Shown here: piece after piece, positions 47,687 through 60,700 of the stretch
Layout of the letters: each line of letters begins with the position of its first letter
Position numbering within the stretch: position 1 is the stretch's first letter
Source of the DNA: Mesostigma viride
Lineage: Eukaryota; Streptophyta; Mesostigmatophyceae; Mesostigmatales; Mesostigmataceae
Direction of reading: 5' to 3'
DNA: 64,000 nt
Assembly (NCBI GenBank): GCA_009746045.1
Contig: RPFO01000027.1
Location: 404,001-468,000, forward strand
Made by a program: the position numbers and the translations under genes
The notes under the pieces: generated by a model
Seen by the model: the letters and a program-made list of their open reading frames with translations, nothing else
Told to the model about the DNA's origin: nothing
Databases searched by the model: none

Positions 47687-48619
47687 CAGGCCCCTGCAGT
47701 TCAGGGGTACCTAGGCAGCCCAGCACCCTCAGGCAGGACTGAGGGGTGGTTTTGATTGTACGTGTTGCCCTGAGGTACAAGTGCTGAGCCCTGTTTTGCC
47801 CTCTTGACAATAAAATCTCTTTGATTTTTTTAACCCATGGAATTTCGTTCTGCTCACTCTTGGGAGTGAGTAGTGGTCATGTATGTCATGTTTCCCTTTC
47901 CACTAGTGGTTGTGATGCCCTGGTGGAAGTGCTCTGAGTTCAGTGCTCAGGTGCACCCACATTCAAGTGGAGTGCAGGATCTCCCTTGAATGGCTCCCAG
48001 TGGTACACACCATTGTGGGTACCCTAGGCAGCCTAGCCACCCTGTTCAGTGCAGTGTGGACATGGTTGTTGCCACCTTGTTCAGTGCAATGTGGACAGGT
48101 ACAGGTTGCAGTAAACCTGTCACCTGTAACCCCAGACAATGGCCCCCCTGTTCAGTGCAGTGTGGGCAGGTCTTGTCACATTGTTCAGTGCAATGTGGAC
48201 AGTTCAGGTTGCAGCTGTCACCTCCCAGGTTGCAGTACACCTGGGCACCGTCCCCCAGCCAGGCTGGGTTACACTCTCTTGTGAGGCGATGATGATGGGA
48301 CAGACATGGGACCTTTTAAAAGACACTCCCATGTGAATTTTAAAAAGGCAATGGGTTTTGACGTTGTGCATCCCCTGGACCAGCAGCCGTGCTCCCCCAT
48401 TATGGGCTCGCGAGGAGGAGGAACTCCCCGGGTCAGCTGAGTTAAACTGGTCACCACTCAGTGAAGTATTGTATCGCTTCTGGGGCCCTTCTTTTTTAGT
48501 CCAGATGATGCAGTATGGGTGCCAGTTGCTTGGCTAGTCAGTCAGCTTGGAGTCAGTCTCCCAGCTGGGCAGTTCAGGCTTGAAGTCGCTAGCCTTCAAC
48601 CTGAAAAGAAAACATAATG
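47687..48619 (+). other. 3' untranslated region of the copia-like element
   Basis: It contains ACAATAAAATC (about 47,806) as a possible poly(A) signal. The word GTTCAGTGCARTGTGG occurs four times (48,044, 48,079, 48,150 and 48,183). A purine-rich AAAAGAAAAC-ATAATGGGAG just before the LTR may be the polypurine tract. Confidence 0.55.
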
Positions 48620-49049
48620 GGAGTTAGCCGAGATGTCTAGGCTGACACACGGATTCCGGCCTGCGCGCCGTGTACTGCCCACCGCGGCTGAGCGGGACCT
48701 CTCAGTACCCGTACGGTACTGAGGGGTCGTGTGGACTGACGTCCAGTGTCGTGCCAGACTGTGCCTAGTGTCTAGCGACCCGTCAGTCCCGGGTTATCCG
48801 GTACCGACGGGCCGAGTGCAGGCGACGTGCAGGCCGCATGACATTGCAGTGTACAGTTGTCCACTTCTAGTCGCTTCTAGGCTTCGGTGCGTAGGGTGCA
48901 TTTAGGCGTTGCGTGTTGGGGATTGCACACACCGAGAGTAGCTCCGTTGCCTGAGTCTCCCATTCTGAGCCTCCTCTCTATCGTATTATTATCATAATAC
49001 AATATCGTTCTCAGCTCACGTTGTCAGAGTGCTCACACCTCTTACAACT
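48620..49049 (+). repeat. 3' LTR of the copia-like element
   Basis: Relative to the 5' LTR it has one substitution (ACACACGG for ACAAACGG), 3 extra bases (GACGTGCAGGCC) and a 5-bp deletion (CTCTCTATCG). Both end CACCTCTTACAACT. Confidence 0.9.
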
Positions 49050-49902
49050 CAAGCCGAGTTTTGCCGGCGCCTGCATGAGAAATGCAGCGCCTACAGCGGT
49101 ACACTCGGTGACTGACGTCGGCATGCTGAAGTTGGCGCTGGACGACGGAGACGGATCAGTCGGTACCACTGCCGCTTGCATTGCATGACCGAATTGGTGA
49201 CGGCACCGGAGCTTGAGCTTGAGCTTGAGCTCGGGAGCTGGCAATCAACTTGACGTGCAGGACTTCAATATACGACGCTGATTATGCCAGGCCATGCAGG
49301 TGTTGCACCCCGAAACATGCCGATTGATATTACCCGAGTTACGTGCTTTTGCCACACGTCGCATTTGATGTTGACAGTCGTGAGATTCGATGTTTGTAGT
49401 CGGGAGGCGTAACGTTCGTAACGGGTGCGCGCCAGTCATGATAGCAGTTGGCCGCCGAATTTAAACTTGATGAGTGACACTGCATTGCCGGCTGCCAGTG
49501 GCACGGGCATTATTACTGTAGCCTGAAAGACTACAATTGGTTGAAATGTCATGGACGCGGATGCCCGTCTGAGAGTTATGGCGCGCAGGTCGAAATGTTG
49601 CGCTGGCCAATAGGACATGTGGAGCCGCCGAATAGCAGACAGAATGGGCTGGTGTCGACTTACGATATATGCGAGAGAGAAACGGATAGCGTGTAGTCCC
49701 TCTCAGTTCCCTTCAAGTTATAGGGCCTTCTCATACCAAGGAACTATTCCGGATGCCAGGTGCCTGCCTCATGGCATGCTGTGTTTTATAGCTAGATGAT
49801 CAGGCTATCAGGCCTACATAGCTGAGAACAAGCTGCATATGTATCAGTTGGAAAACTCCTTGCAACAAGATAGATATTTCGCACTGTCCGTTTGAGGACG
49901 TA
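49050..49902. other. No gene recognised
   Basis: This is the right flank of the copia-like element. Short ORFs only; the tract CTTGAGCTTGAGCTTGAGCT lies near 49,210. Confidence 0.4.
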
Positions 49903-50040
49903 ACAGTTGCAGTTGTACAAGCTACTGCTTATACTTTTTATGCGTCAACACAAGGTTAACGCATATCCTGCGCAGGATATGCCTTAACCTTGTGTTGACG
50001 CATAAAAAGTATAAGCAGTAGCTCAATGTACAACTGTTGC
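49903..50040. mobile_element. 138-bp foldback element
   Basis: Arms of about 65 bp are nearly perfect inverted repeats (outer part CAGTTGTACA, inner GCGTCAACACAAGGTTAA) centred at about 49,972 on CCTGCGCAGG. There is one small bulge near the outer end. No coding capacity. Confidence 0.8.
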
Positions 50041-51084
50041 AGAAGTAACAGCCTGCAGCTGCCATGTATATGTATACAGGCTCAGCAATTTTAATGATTG
50101 GTACTTAAAAAGCTGGAGTGGTATCATGTACATAATGCAATAGAATATAGAGCGTGCACAACGAAACCTTCTCACTACGTACAAAACAATTAAACGACTG
50201 TGCTTACCCGTTCAGATCTAGGCTTATTACACGGCCTGTGACGCTGCACCCGACGCCTATGAAGCTGCACGGGCTCCCACTTGTGGTCCAGCTGTCCAAT
50301 CTTGTTCCTGTATTGTTAAACGCGCTCTTCTGAGCTATCAAAGCTCCTCTGTCACTCTCTGGAAAGGGCATAGCGAACGCAAGAATTGCAGGACATTTCT
50401 TTGAAACAATTAATTATTCAAACAGGACTCAAAAGGGTAGCACACGCCAGCCCATGCATCTGATGTGCCCTAGCGTATGTACCCTTTCAACCTGGGTCAA
50501 TTCTTCTGCCCAGTGGACGGGGGGGTTCGGATGGTCCGGACGAGGCCAACGGGAAACTGCGCCTCCCCCGGCCAGATGCCGGGACAAAACAAAAACTCCA
50601 AATATTGGACTTTCTTACAGGTTTGATGTTTATCTCATACATCATGTTAGAAGTATACAAAACTTGGCTATAATTTTGAATCAGCAGTAGCCATGCAAGT
50701 AACTGTCAACAAACACGCAAAAAAATAAGATGCTCAGTGGACGGCCAGGTAGCTCTCTGCCCAGTACCGAGAGCCTCAACATGAATAAACATGCTGATTG
50801 CTGGCTAACACTATAAACACGTTGGCCAACATGCTCATTGCTGTCCACTTATGGACCACTGACTCCATGGTTGACAGCATGGTAATGATGAAAAGCCGAA
50901 AAACACATGCCAGCAGCGCCCTTGCTAGACTACGGCATCCCCTTCATGTTTCCACAAGCAAGCATACATATTGACCGGCTGTAACTCCCTGGAGGCCAGT
51001 GGTCCTGCCCAACCACATCTAAATCGCTGGAAGGGCGCAACCACCAAGGACCGGCGAGGCTGTGCGTAAAGTAAGCTGGTTTGT
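50041..51084. other. No gene recognised
   Basis: AT-rich with short ORFs only; no repeat family identified. Confidence 0.4.
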
Positions 51085-51598
51085 TAACGTGAGGCGCGCA
51101 ACCAAGCAGGGTGTCACACACAAGGATGCAAGAATGTGGTGCGCAACCATGACGAGGGTGACACGCACAAGAAAGGAAGGTCGAGTGGCGCGCAAGCCAA
51201 GGAGGGTGACACGCACAAAGAAGCAAGGAGGTGATGCGCAACCAAGGGGCAAGGAGGGTGACAAGCACAAGGAAGCAAGGAGGAGGTGCGCACTCAAGGA
51301 GGCCGGTGGCGCGCACAAGGAAGCAAGGAGGTGGCGCGCAACCAAGGAGGGTGACACGCACAGGGAAGCAAGGAGGTGGTGTGCTACGTCAGGGAGGGTG
51401 ACACGCACAAGAAAGCAAGGAGGTGGCGCGCAAGCAAGGAGGGTGTTGCGCACAAGGAAGCACGGAGGTGGTGCGCAACCATCTTGGTGGTGGCGCAAGG
51501 AAGCAAGGAGGAGGCATCCAAGGAGGGTGACACGCGCAAGAAAGCAAGGAGGAGGCACGCAACCAAAGAGGGTGACACGCACCAGGTAGCAAGGGTTG
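51085..51598 (+). repeat. 45-bp minisatellite, about eleven degenerate units
   Basis: The same unit as at 7,793 (AACCAAGGAGGGTGACACGC, AAGGAAGCAAGGAGG), with more substitutions and length changes. Confidence 0.85.
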
Positions 51599-51868
51599 AG
51601 GGTCCAGGGTCGAGGGTGGAGGGTGGAGGGTAGAGGGTGGAGGGTGGAGGGTCGAGGGTCGAGGGTGGAGGGTGGAGGGTGGAGGGTCGAGGGTCGAGGG
51701 TGGAGGGTGGAGGGTGGAGGGTCGAGGGTCGAGGGTGGAGGGTCGAGGGTCGAGGGTCGAGGGTCGAGGGTCGAGGGTCGAGGGTCGAGGGTCGAGGGTC
51801 GAGGGTTGAGGGTCGAGGGTCGAGGGTCGAGGGTCGAGGGTCGAGGGTCGAGGGTCGAGGGGCGAAAA
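51599..51868 (+). repeat. Heptamer array GGGTCGA/GGGTGGA
   Basis: About 38 copies of a 7-bp G-rich unit directly follow the minisatellite. From 51,869 to about 52,080, looser AAGGGACAAGG words continue. The Pro/Ser/Thr-rich minus-strand ORFs are artefacts. Confidence 0.9.
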
Positions 51869-52080
51869 GGAAGGGGCAATGGACAACCGACAAAGGGGAA
51901 GGGGGAAAGGGGAAGAGACAGGCGACAAGGGACAAGGGCCGGCCACGCGACAAGGGCTAATTTGGACAAGGGACCAAGGACAAGGGAAAAGGGACCATGG
52001 GGCAAGCAGGGGATGAGGGACAAGGTACAAGGGGCAATTAGGAGCAAGGAGCAAGGAGCAAGGAGCAAGGGACGAGCGAA

Positions 52081-53294
52081 AAGTGTGCATGGGCCGAGCA
52101 ACCCGTTGGTGTGATTTATCAATTACATACCCTGATCAATCTGCAGGAGCTGTCGCTGCGGCTGCTTGAGTTGTAGCACCTTCGGGCAAAAGAGGACAGA
52201 TCAGAAGTCGAAAGCGCCCAGCCAGTCGGGGGTGCATGTGCATACAGGGCATGCAAAAAGATGCCACGGTCCATAACATGCATGGATGAATGGCTGCAAT
52301 TACCATGATTGGGACAACTTTCCACCACGTGCTTTTGCCATGCCTAGGCCACCAAAGCAGCCACATCTGAAGATCAACTGCATGGTAGTACTAGAATTAC
52401 ATATGAACCATGGCTCAACATCAAGGAATTTGTTTCGTGGAACATTCTACTCAACAGTATTTGATGTGTTAACTTCGTGAAGGGATCGAGTCCCTAGAAA
52501 AGTTTGCTTAACAACATGTGGGCGGTGGCCTGCAGTGCCAGGGAGCTTCCCCCAAACCATGATCTACATGCATTCCACCACCACTGTCATCCCTGGTTAT
52601 CATTACCAGTTTACCACCAGCACTGGCATCGCTACACAAGCCAAACAGCACCGACATGTCTTATGGCCATGACCACTCATATGATTTCATATCACCACAG
52701 CCTAAAGACTATTCGCAAAATTATGTGCCATCTCCATCACCATCATCATGCTCAACGGCACCTGCAAGTTTTACTAGGTCAGAGTCACCACTCGTAAGTC
52801 CATGACCAGTGTACCACCAGCATGACGTAAGTATAGACTACCACATGCGACCATGCAGTGAATAACCATGCCGCATGACAACTGTCGTCTCTAATACCAG
52901 CAGCAAGCGCTATTGCCACGTAGTCCCTAGGACTTGCAAGAATACTAGCGGTGGGATCTAGACCTCTTACTCTGGCAGGGTACAGGATGGGCTTCTCAAG
53001 ATCATGCTAATCAATGGATGGAGACCTAGCGTTATTAGGAAGCATGGAAAGATGAGGTATCCGTCAGAAGGCTTAGTCCATGATGACCCGTAGAAAGACG
53101 CTTCTAGGACCTTCCATGGCCAATCAGGGCCTAAATCATATGTCTCTAGCTTACCTGATCATTGTAGCTAGGGCAGAATTACCTGAGCACTCCCATGGGG
53201 CGATCACCTATGTATGTAGGATCGATAACTGAGTTAGATGCTTCTATAAGGTTCTAAGCACCGCGTGGCACACTATTCCGCGCTCGCACTCTGT
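52081..53294. other. No gene recognised
   Basis: Short ORFs only. A His-rich CACCAC-type stretch at about 52,560-52,760 is incidental. Confidence 0.4.
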
Positions 53295-53626
53295 CTATAC
53301 ATTAACCGCGAAAAGGGCTCAAAGGTGACACCCTAGCGGGCCATAGGTAGCGATAGTAACGGACACATGCCGCAGTGCCCAGTCGGCCGGTACAGTCAGA
53401 TAAATATTCCCACGAGTAGGGACCAAGATAGTTTTATTAGTTGGTACATACTGTATAAAGCCATGGTCGCGCTGGCTTCATGCTCAAGGCCCCCCCAACA
53501 ATGCTCAAACTTAAGGGCACCCATGCAACGAAGGGGGCCCTGGAAAACACTTTGGATAAACTTTCCATATGCGTAGTGATATCACACCATGTCTAGAAGT
53601 AGATAATCAACTAAGTGCACGTGCAA

Positions 53627-53659
<33 letters not shown>

Positions 53660-53790
53660 TCCCCCCCCCTCCCCCTCCCCCTCCCCTCCCCCTCCCCTCT
53701 CCCTCCCCCTCTCCCTCTCCTTCTCGATCTCCCTCCCCCTCCCCCTTCCTCTCCCTCTCCCTCTCCCTCTCATCATATTGCAAGTGAATC
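53295..53790 (+). mobile_element. Fourth, diverged copy of the C-rich-core element
   Basis: It starts CCGCGAAAAGGGCTCAAAGG and GGTAGCGATAG as at 12,475, then reaches a pyrimidine core of CCCTCA and CCCTCC units (53,630-53,770). Intervening sequence has diverged. Confidence 0.45.
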
Positions 53791-56339
53791 CTCTAGTAAG
53801 CTAGTCTGACCGGCATATACGTATGTTGTACATACGATGATAGTGCAAGGAATGTCAAATTCCAAGCAACGAACCATCCGGGACTAAGCAACTAGGTCCT
53901 AAGTAAGTAGTAGGCATACTCCAGTTCAGCAGGTTTACAAAAGCTGGTGCATCGAAGCACTTCACCTTCGAGTTTATGGCAGGCTGCAAACGAAAGCGTA
54001 TTATGGCGGCACTATAATTATGTAATTGACTGATTGAATTGAAGACTATTAAAACGTGTCACAGCAAAAACGGGGAGTAAACACTGAGAGTAAACACAGT
54101 GGATTCCAAATGCACCATGAGAAGGATGGGGAGGCAACCTGGGTTTATTTCTTGTTGCTGAACAGCATTCCACAACAGGCGCTCTCTCTCAGTTGGGACT
54201 TGATCTGTTGGGGAGGAACCAGCTGTAGGTTAAGGAAGACCCCAGCTTAGACATATATGACTATAATGTAGTGCACTGATGATGGGTGCAATGCATAGGG
54301 GGATCGATCAATTTAATGGCTTTAAAAGGTTTCCCTGCTGGCGGCATCACGCTATTCAAACCAATCCAATGATGTAACAAATGATTCCACATTTACATTA
54401 ATTAAGACCCATTTTAGATTTACCTCATTATCAGCCCCGGCCTTTCCTGCGACAATGCTGTTGACATGAGATGACATACTGTCTTCCTTGATCAGCTGAC
54501 CGATGTGACTTCTCCGTGGATAGGCAGCAGGAAGATTATGGGCTCCGGCTTCAGGTTCTCCTGTGGGATAATCCAATGTATTATAGTGGGAGTTGGCCAG
54601 GAAAGCACTCGGATCAGTAAAGTTACAACAGTCTGAGCTTTATGGCTTTCATCTACAGTATAGGGAAATTGATCAAACAGGCAACATTACATATGTGCAA
54701 GAGGCAATAGTAATGTGTTTTTAATTACTTTCCTACAGTATGCGCACGCTGGTCGCGTACCGGGTTCAATTAATTCCTTGCGGAATATTTGCGGTGGAGG
54801 CCGGGTATAGGCCTGGACATTAAAATATTTCCTAGTATGTATGGCGGAGGCCTGCCAGGGTTGGCCAAGTTGGGAATCAGCGCAGTATGGAATGCGAATA
54901 TCCGAAAATTTCCACACGCGGCCTAGTTTTCATGCGAAATGCATTAATTTTGTCCCTTAGTTGCGCAAGTGTGCATGGCAAAAGTAATGCGTTTCGCATT
55001 ACTCAAGGGTCGACGGGACACCTGGGCCTTTTTTTCGCGCCAAAAAAGTTGGGATGGTACCGACGGTATACCTCCGGACCGTGAAATTGTGGTGCACAAC
55101 GCGCGTGCACCTCGTGCGGAGGTGGCCATGGTGACGTGCGTTCCATAGAAATTAATTGCCAAATCGGCCAAGCGACAGGCGGAAACATTATACCGTCCGG
55201 AGGTTGAAAACAATGTTATTATATAGAGCATGATGTTTCATAGCCAAACATGCATTATTTGAAAAATCGCTGCCTTTTATCTTGATACATATTTGCACGG
55301 GGGTCTAATCCGGAAATCTGGCCGCGATAAATAATTTAGAATGCGTGCCTGCGACGGTAGAGTTTAAGATTTGTGGGCTATATTGATTCAGGAAGAAGTG
55401 TTTAGTAATGGCAACAATGAAAATAACCTAAGCTTCCATCTGCGCGGCCATTTCCCGTCATTTCTGAAATGATATCGTTCGGGGCTTCTGTCCTGTGCGA
55501 TTCACGTACGTCGAAGCCATCCATGGATGACTGGCTTTTCTTGCGCGCCTGGGTAGGAATTAATGCCGGCTGGCCATGGTAAGTTCATTTGCCTCATGTC
55601 ACCGCCCAATCTGTTTGCGCTCTAAATGTTCATGGCATGAAACTTTTGCCGCCATTTCTGGGTTATTAATGCTAGTTTTTTTGCCACTTGTTGCAATTGC
55701 GCTACAATATCAGATTTTCCGCAGCTTTCAATGTCTTGCCTTACGCTGCGTATGCCATGCTTCTTAAAGCGTAACCAAGAATTGATCGGGCAATTATCTT
55801 GCTTTGCTACGCTTGCTTTATGGAGGTTTGGTAGACATTCTATATTGCGTACAGTCAAGGACCCTAGCTACCTGGGAGCGGCATCACCGTTGCAAGGAGC
55901 TGGCGAGCTCATAAACGACTTTCTTGGCTCTTCAACCTGCTGGAAAACAAGGTGAAGTTGTAGGGATCAAGGTGAGCATGTGGGTTACTTATCTCCTCCC
56001 CACCTGCTAATTTTGCTTCGATTAAACATGGCTTGGGCTTCCTAGATGACATGGATCAGGTGGTTATGACCATAAAGGATGCCCCTTTTATCCATTAGCA
56101 TCATGACTTGATGTTAGCTATGAGTGACTCCCGCAAGCGGTCATACCTGCTCATATAATGGTTAAAGAGTTGGTGGTTGTGTTCTTCAAGCATGTCTAGC
56201 ATTTGCTTTACGTGGTTCTGCCCAATTTGCAGGGGGCAAGCTTAGGAACGTGCTTATGGTGTCCCTCATGCCACATGGGTGCACGTACCAGGCATGCAGG
56301 ACGTGGCAGCTATGTATAACATGATGTAATATGGGCAAA
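53791..56339. other. No gene recognised
   Basis: AT-rich; only short ORFs without motifs. A pair of words around AATGCGTTTCGCATT (about 54,985) forms a small palindrome. Confidence 0.4.
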
Positions 56340-57407
56340 CTAGGTCAGAATGACCTGTAATTTGGTGGCAACCTTGCTTTATGATATGTATTCAATTAAT
56401 TCATTACACTTGTTTTGGCCCATTTTTTGGTGGGCATGGGTGTCTTTGTTTGACGTGGTGTTTGTGCTCAAAACAAGTTCTTATGTGTGATTTTTTTTTT
56501 GGCACGTGACCATGTTTCAATCGTTCAATGTGAGTAAACATGGTCATGCAGAATGAGCTGATATTTTGGGGTTGTGAAATTCCCACCCTGGGCCATTTTT
56601 TATTATAACGTTTGACTCAGTTGGATGTGTCCGTCTATGATTTGATTTATCTTTTTAGGCACCAAAAAATACATGTTTTTCCTAAAATATTTCCATGTGT
56701 CTAAAAATGCTTACTCCGCGGTCCTGAGTGGCCAGAATTTTTTGCAAGGGTGGGGATTATATGGAAATATGTTTTGGTCACATTTGTTATGCCGATTGCC
56801 CTAGGGAAAATAGGACATAAATAGCGTCTTTTTCTATTTTTAGCTCTGACATATGTAATGGGCACCTGGTAGGGGGTACTACCCCCACCAGGTGGTTGGG
56901 AAAAAATTTAAAATCATATAATTTATTGTCCGACCCAATCATCACTCAGGATTTTTATCACATGCTTAGGTATGCTTTCCAGAAAAGGGCACTTCAGGCG
57001 CACGTGCCCCATCCCGCGGCATCCCCAGTGTGTCCAGTTTTTCCAGTTAATAGGGCATGGGGAGCTCATTTTTTGTGATGATTTTGTAGGCATTGCTTAA
57101 TACACTAGTCACGGCATAACGGTCCCTAACTGTTGCTTTAGAGGTGCCAGTCGCTTCAATAAAGTCTGGGAATCTTGGCGAGCTAAAAATAGAAGGCGAT
57201 TTTGTCTCCTAAGACATCCACAACTGGAGCTGCGCTCGTCAGATTGACCTGAAACTTTTTTGCTGCATGTCCCCCCTGCCTGCAATACATAGTGGAGCAT
57301 GATACCATGTGTTTATCATTTTCTCATTTTATTTTTAGCTTAGAAAGTACCCAGTTTACGGGAAAATCCATCAATGACAGTATCTAAACATATCTGGTTG
57401 TCTCGTT
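56340..57407 (+). repeat. Diverged copies of the dispersed AT-rich repeat
   Basis: GGTGGGGATTATATGGAAAT, a C/T-rich spacer, GGGGGTACTACCCCCACCA and a poly-A stretch recur in the same order at 57,470-57,640, indicating an older tandem duplication. The same family occurs at 12,161. Confidence 0.6.
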
Positions 57408-58907
57408 GATATGGCTATCGTGCGCTCAAAAGTTAGTTAGGTAGAAATTTCCAAAAGTGGTGGAGCTACATGGAAATATGAGGTTTGGTCCCAATATGTT
57501 TGCCCCAGGGAACATGTGACTAAAATGGCGTCTTCTCTTTCTTTAGCACATAACGGGCATATGGTGGGGGGTACTACCCCCACCAAGGGGTTGGAAATTT
57601 TTTTAAAAATCATATTTATGGTCCCCAGACCCCAATAATCATTGGATTTTTATTATCCCATGCATAGGTTATGTACTATGGTTTCCAAAAAAGCGCACGT
57701 CCCCTCCTTTCAAAGACCTGACTGTACTTCATTTAAGGAAGATAATAAGTCTCCATGTGACTCGAAACAACAGCTTGGAGTGCAAATAAAAAACCATGGG
57801 AAAATGTCCCTGAAAAATACCCATGTACTGTACACCATGGCAGTTTTATGTGCCAAAACGCTTAATTGCGATTGAAACCCAGGAAATCGGTGGGCTCATA
57901 CCCAATAAGTATTCCACCATGCACCCCCCCCCCCCCTAGGTGTCCTTTTGTTGTGTCTCTAATTTCAGACTCCAAACTCAGATTTCTTTCCATATAGGTG
58001 TTTGCTACACACCTCTAGGTATGATGCCATGAAAGGGCTTTTTAAAGTTCCCTACATGTACATTACCGCGCGGCAGTCATGCCTCATGCCATGTACCGTC
58101 GAATATGTAGATATTTTAATTACCCGGAGGTAGTATGCCTTTGGGGGCTTTCCTTATATATATGTTGTAATATGTTGATCTCACCTCCGTACATAATATA
58201 TCATTCTCAATGAATGCGTATATGTATATTTGCGGATGATCAGCGCGCGCTACATAAGGACCAGTATATCCTATATATTGGGCGCTCGACGGATTCCTGT
58301 GGCGGGACTTAGGGATATGCATAAACAACTCCGACCCGGTATACCCAAACGTGCCTGCAATATTAACTAGGCACATCCCCCCCAAGCTGACGCGGACGCG
58401 TCAGCTTTTCCCCCACCGCCGATTCTCCGCACCCCGCACCCCCGCACCCCCCACCCACACAGATTAACGGACCCCCCACACCCCGGCAGCCCACCGCCGA
58501 TTCTTCGAACAGCTCTCAGTTCCGGGCACCCCACGACCCATTTTCGTCTCCAGTTCATTCGATTCGTCGTTACTCCTTTCCCCTCCCCAAACCCTTCTTC
58601 CCTTCATTTGCAGCAACTCGCTCCCTTCATTTGCGGCAATACGATTCAGTCCAGTCTCTCTTTGTGCACCTACGTGGCATTTTCGCTCAGTATTCCTTAC
58701 TTCTCAGAGGCCGCTCCCCCCCCCCCCGCGCCACTTCCCCTGCGTTTTGCCACCGGAACTACCCGCGCCCAAGCATTTTCGCTTAGTATTCCTTACTTCT
58801 CAGAGGCCGCTCCCCCCCCCCGCGCCACTTCCCCTGCGTTTTGCCACCAGAACTCCAAGCAGATAGTTGTTTTTTAATACTAATTTTAATACTAATTTTT
58901 AATACTT
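57408..58907 (+). repeat. 1.5-kb tandem duplication, first unit
   Basis: The unit runs from TTGATATGGCTATCGTGCGC to TTTTTTAATACTAAT plus a short AT-rich tail. It is non-coding as far as I can see. It includes GGGGGTACTACCCCCACC, a 14-C run, a Pro-rich GC block and two roughly 100-bp subrepeats ending GCGTTTTGCCACCGG. Confidence 0.9.
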
Positions 58908-60382
58908 GATATGGCTATCGTGCGCTCAAAAGTTAGTTAGGTAGAAATTTCCAAAAGTGGTGGAGCTACATGGAAATATGAGGTTTGGTCCCAATATGTT
59001 TGCCCCAGGGAACATGTGACTAAAATGGCGTCTTCTCTTTCTTTAGCACATAACGGGCATATGGTGGGGGGTACTACCCCCACCAAGGGGTTGGAAATTT
59101 TTTTAAAAATCATATTTATGGTCCCCAGACCCCAATAATCATTGGATTTTTATTATCCCATGCATAGGTTATGTACTATGGTTTCCAAAAAAGCGCACGT
59201 CCCCTCCTTTCAAAGACCTGACTGTACTTCATTTAAGGAAGATAATAAGTCTCCATGTGACTCGAAACAACAGCTTGGAGTGCAAATAAAAAACCATGGG
59301 AAAATGTCCCTGAAAAATACCCATGTACTGTACACCATGGCAGTTTTATGTGCCAAAACGCTTAATTGCGATTGAAACCCAGGAAATCGGTGGGCTCATA
59401 CCCAATAAGTATTCCACCATGCACCCCCCCCCCCCTAGGTGTCCTTTTGTTGTGTCTCTAATTTCAGACTCCAAACTCAGATTTCTTTCCATATAGGTGT
59501 TTGCTACACACCTCTAGGTATGATGCCATGAAAGGGCTTTTTAAAGTTCCCTACATGTACATTACCGCGCGGCAGTCATGCCTCATGCCATGTACCGTCG
59601 AATATGTAGATATTTTAATTACCCGGAGGTAGTATGCCTTTGGGGGCTTTCCTTATATATATGTTGTAATATGTTGATCTCACCTCCGTACATAATATAT
59701 CATTCTCAATGAATGCGTATATGTATATTTGCGGATGATCAGCGCGCGCTACATAAGGACCAGTATATCCTATATATTGGGCGCTCGACGGATTCCTGTG
59801 GCGGGACTTAGGGATATGCATAAACAACTCCGACCCGGTATACCCAAACGTGCCTGCAATATTAACTAGGCACATCCCCCCCAAGCTGACGCGGACGCGT
59901 CAGCTTTTCCCCCACCGCCGATTCTCCGCACCCCGCACCCCCGCACCCCCCACCCACACAGATTAACGGACCCCCCACACCCCGGCAGCCCACCGCCGAT
60001 TCTTCGAACAGCTCTCAGTTCCGGGCACCCCACGACCCATTTTCGTCTCCAGTTCATTCGATTCGTCGTTACTCCTTTCCCCTCCCCAAACCCTTCTTCC
60101 CTTCATTTGCAGCAACTCGCTCCCTTCATTTGCGGCAATACGATTCAGTCCAGTCTCTCTTTGTGCACCTACGTGGCATTTTCGCTCAGTATTCCTTACT
60201 TCTCAGAGGCCGCTCCCCCCCCCCGCGCCACTTCCCCTGCGTTTTGCCACCGGAACTACCCGCGCCCAAGCATTTTCGCTAAGTATTCCTTACTTCTCAG
60301 AGGCCGCTCCCCCCCCCCGCGCCACTTCCCCTGCGTTTTGCCACCGGAACTCCAAGCAGATAGTTGTTTTTTAATACTAATA
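58908..60382 (+). repeat. 1.5-kb tandem duplication, second unit
   Basis: It is offset from the first by 1,500 bp, falling to 1,499 after a one-base difference in the C run (13 rather than 14 C). Otherwise nearly identical by eye; the subrepeat region shows a few further changes. Confidence 0.9.
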
Positions 60383-60419
60383 CTAATGCTACTCTCATCC
60401 TCCCTCAAGCCCGAGGAGT

Positions 60420-60700
60420 CTTCCCGTCTCTTCGAACAGCTCAGCTCCGGGCACCCCACGACCCATTTTCGTCTCCAGTTCACTCGATTCGTCGCTACTC
60501 CTTTCCCTCCCCTAACCCTTCTTCCCTTCATTCGCGGTAACTCAATACGATTCAGTCCAGCCGTCTCTCTTTGTGCCCCTACGTGGCATTTTCGCTTAGT
60601 ATTCCTTACTTCTCAGAGGCCGCTCCCCCCCCCGCGCGCCACTTCCCCTGCGTTTTGCCACCGGAACTAACCGCGCCCAAGCAGAGAGTTGTTTTTTAAT
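60420..60700 (+). repeat. Partial third copy of the duplication
   Basis: It repeats only the 3' part (TCTTCGAACAGCTC, CCACGACCCATTTTCGTC, CTTCTCAGAGGCCGCTCC) with clear divergence, so it is older than the other two. Confidence 0.8.

Larger units (their letters stand above)
37976..49049 (+). mobile_element. Ty1/copia-like LTR retrotransposon, 11.07 kb
   Basis: Two LTRs of 432 and 430 bp enclose gag, a zinc knuckle, integrase, a protease-like domain, RT and RNase H. Integrase before RT is the copia order. By eye the LTRs differ by one substitution and two short indels, so the insertion is young. Even so, gag and pol have several frame breaks, most tied to repeats. It abuts the LINE on the left; no target-site duplication was found, so one end may have recombined. 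Confidence 0.9.

Noticed and set aside
51599-51868. Telomeric repeat
   Set aside because: The GGGTCGA/GGGTGGA heptamer is not a known telomere unit, lies internally and adjoins a minisatellite.
57408-60382. LTR pair of a retrotransposon
   Set aside because: The two copies are directly adjacent with no internal region, so this is a tandem duplication.
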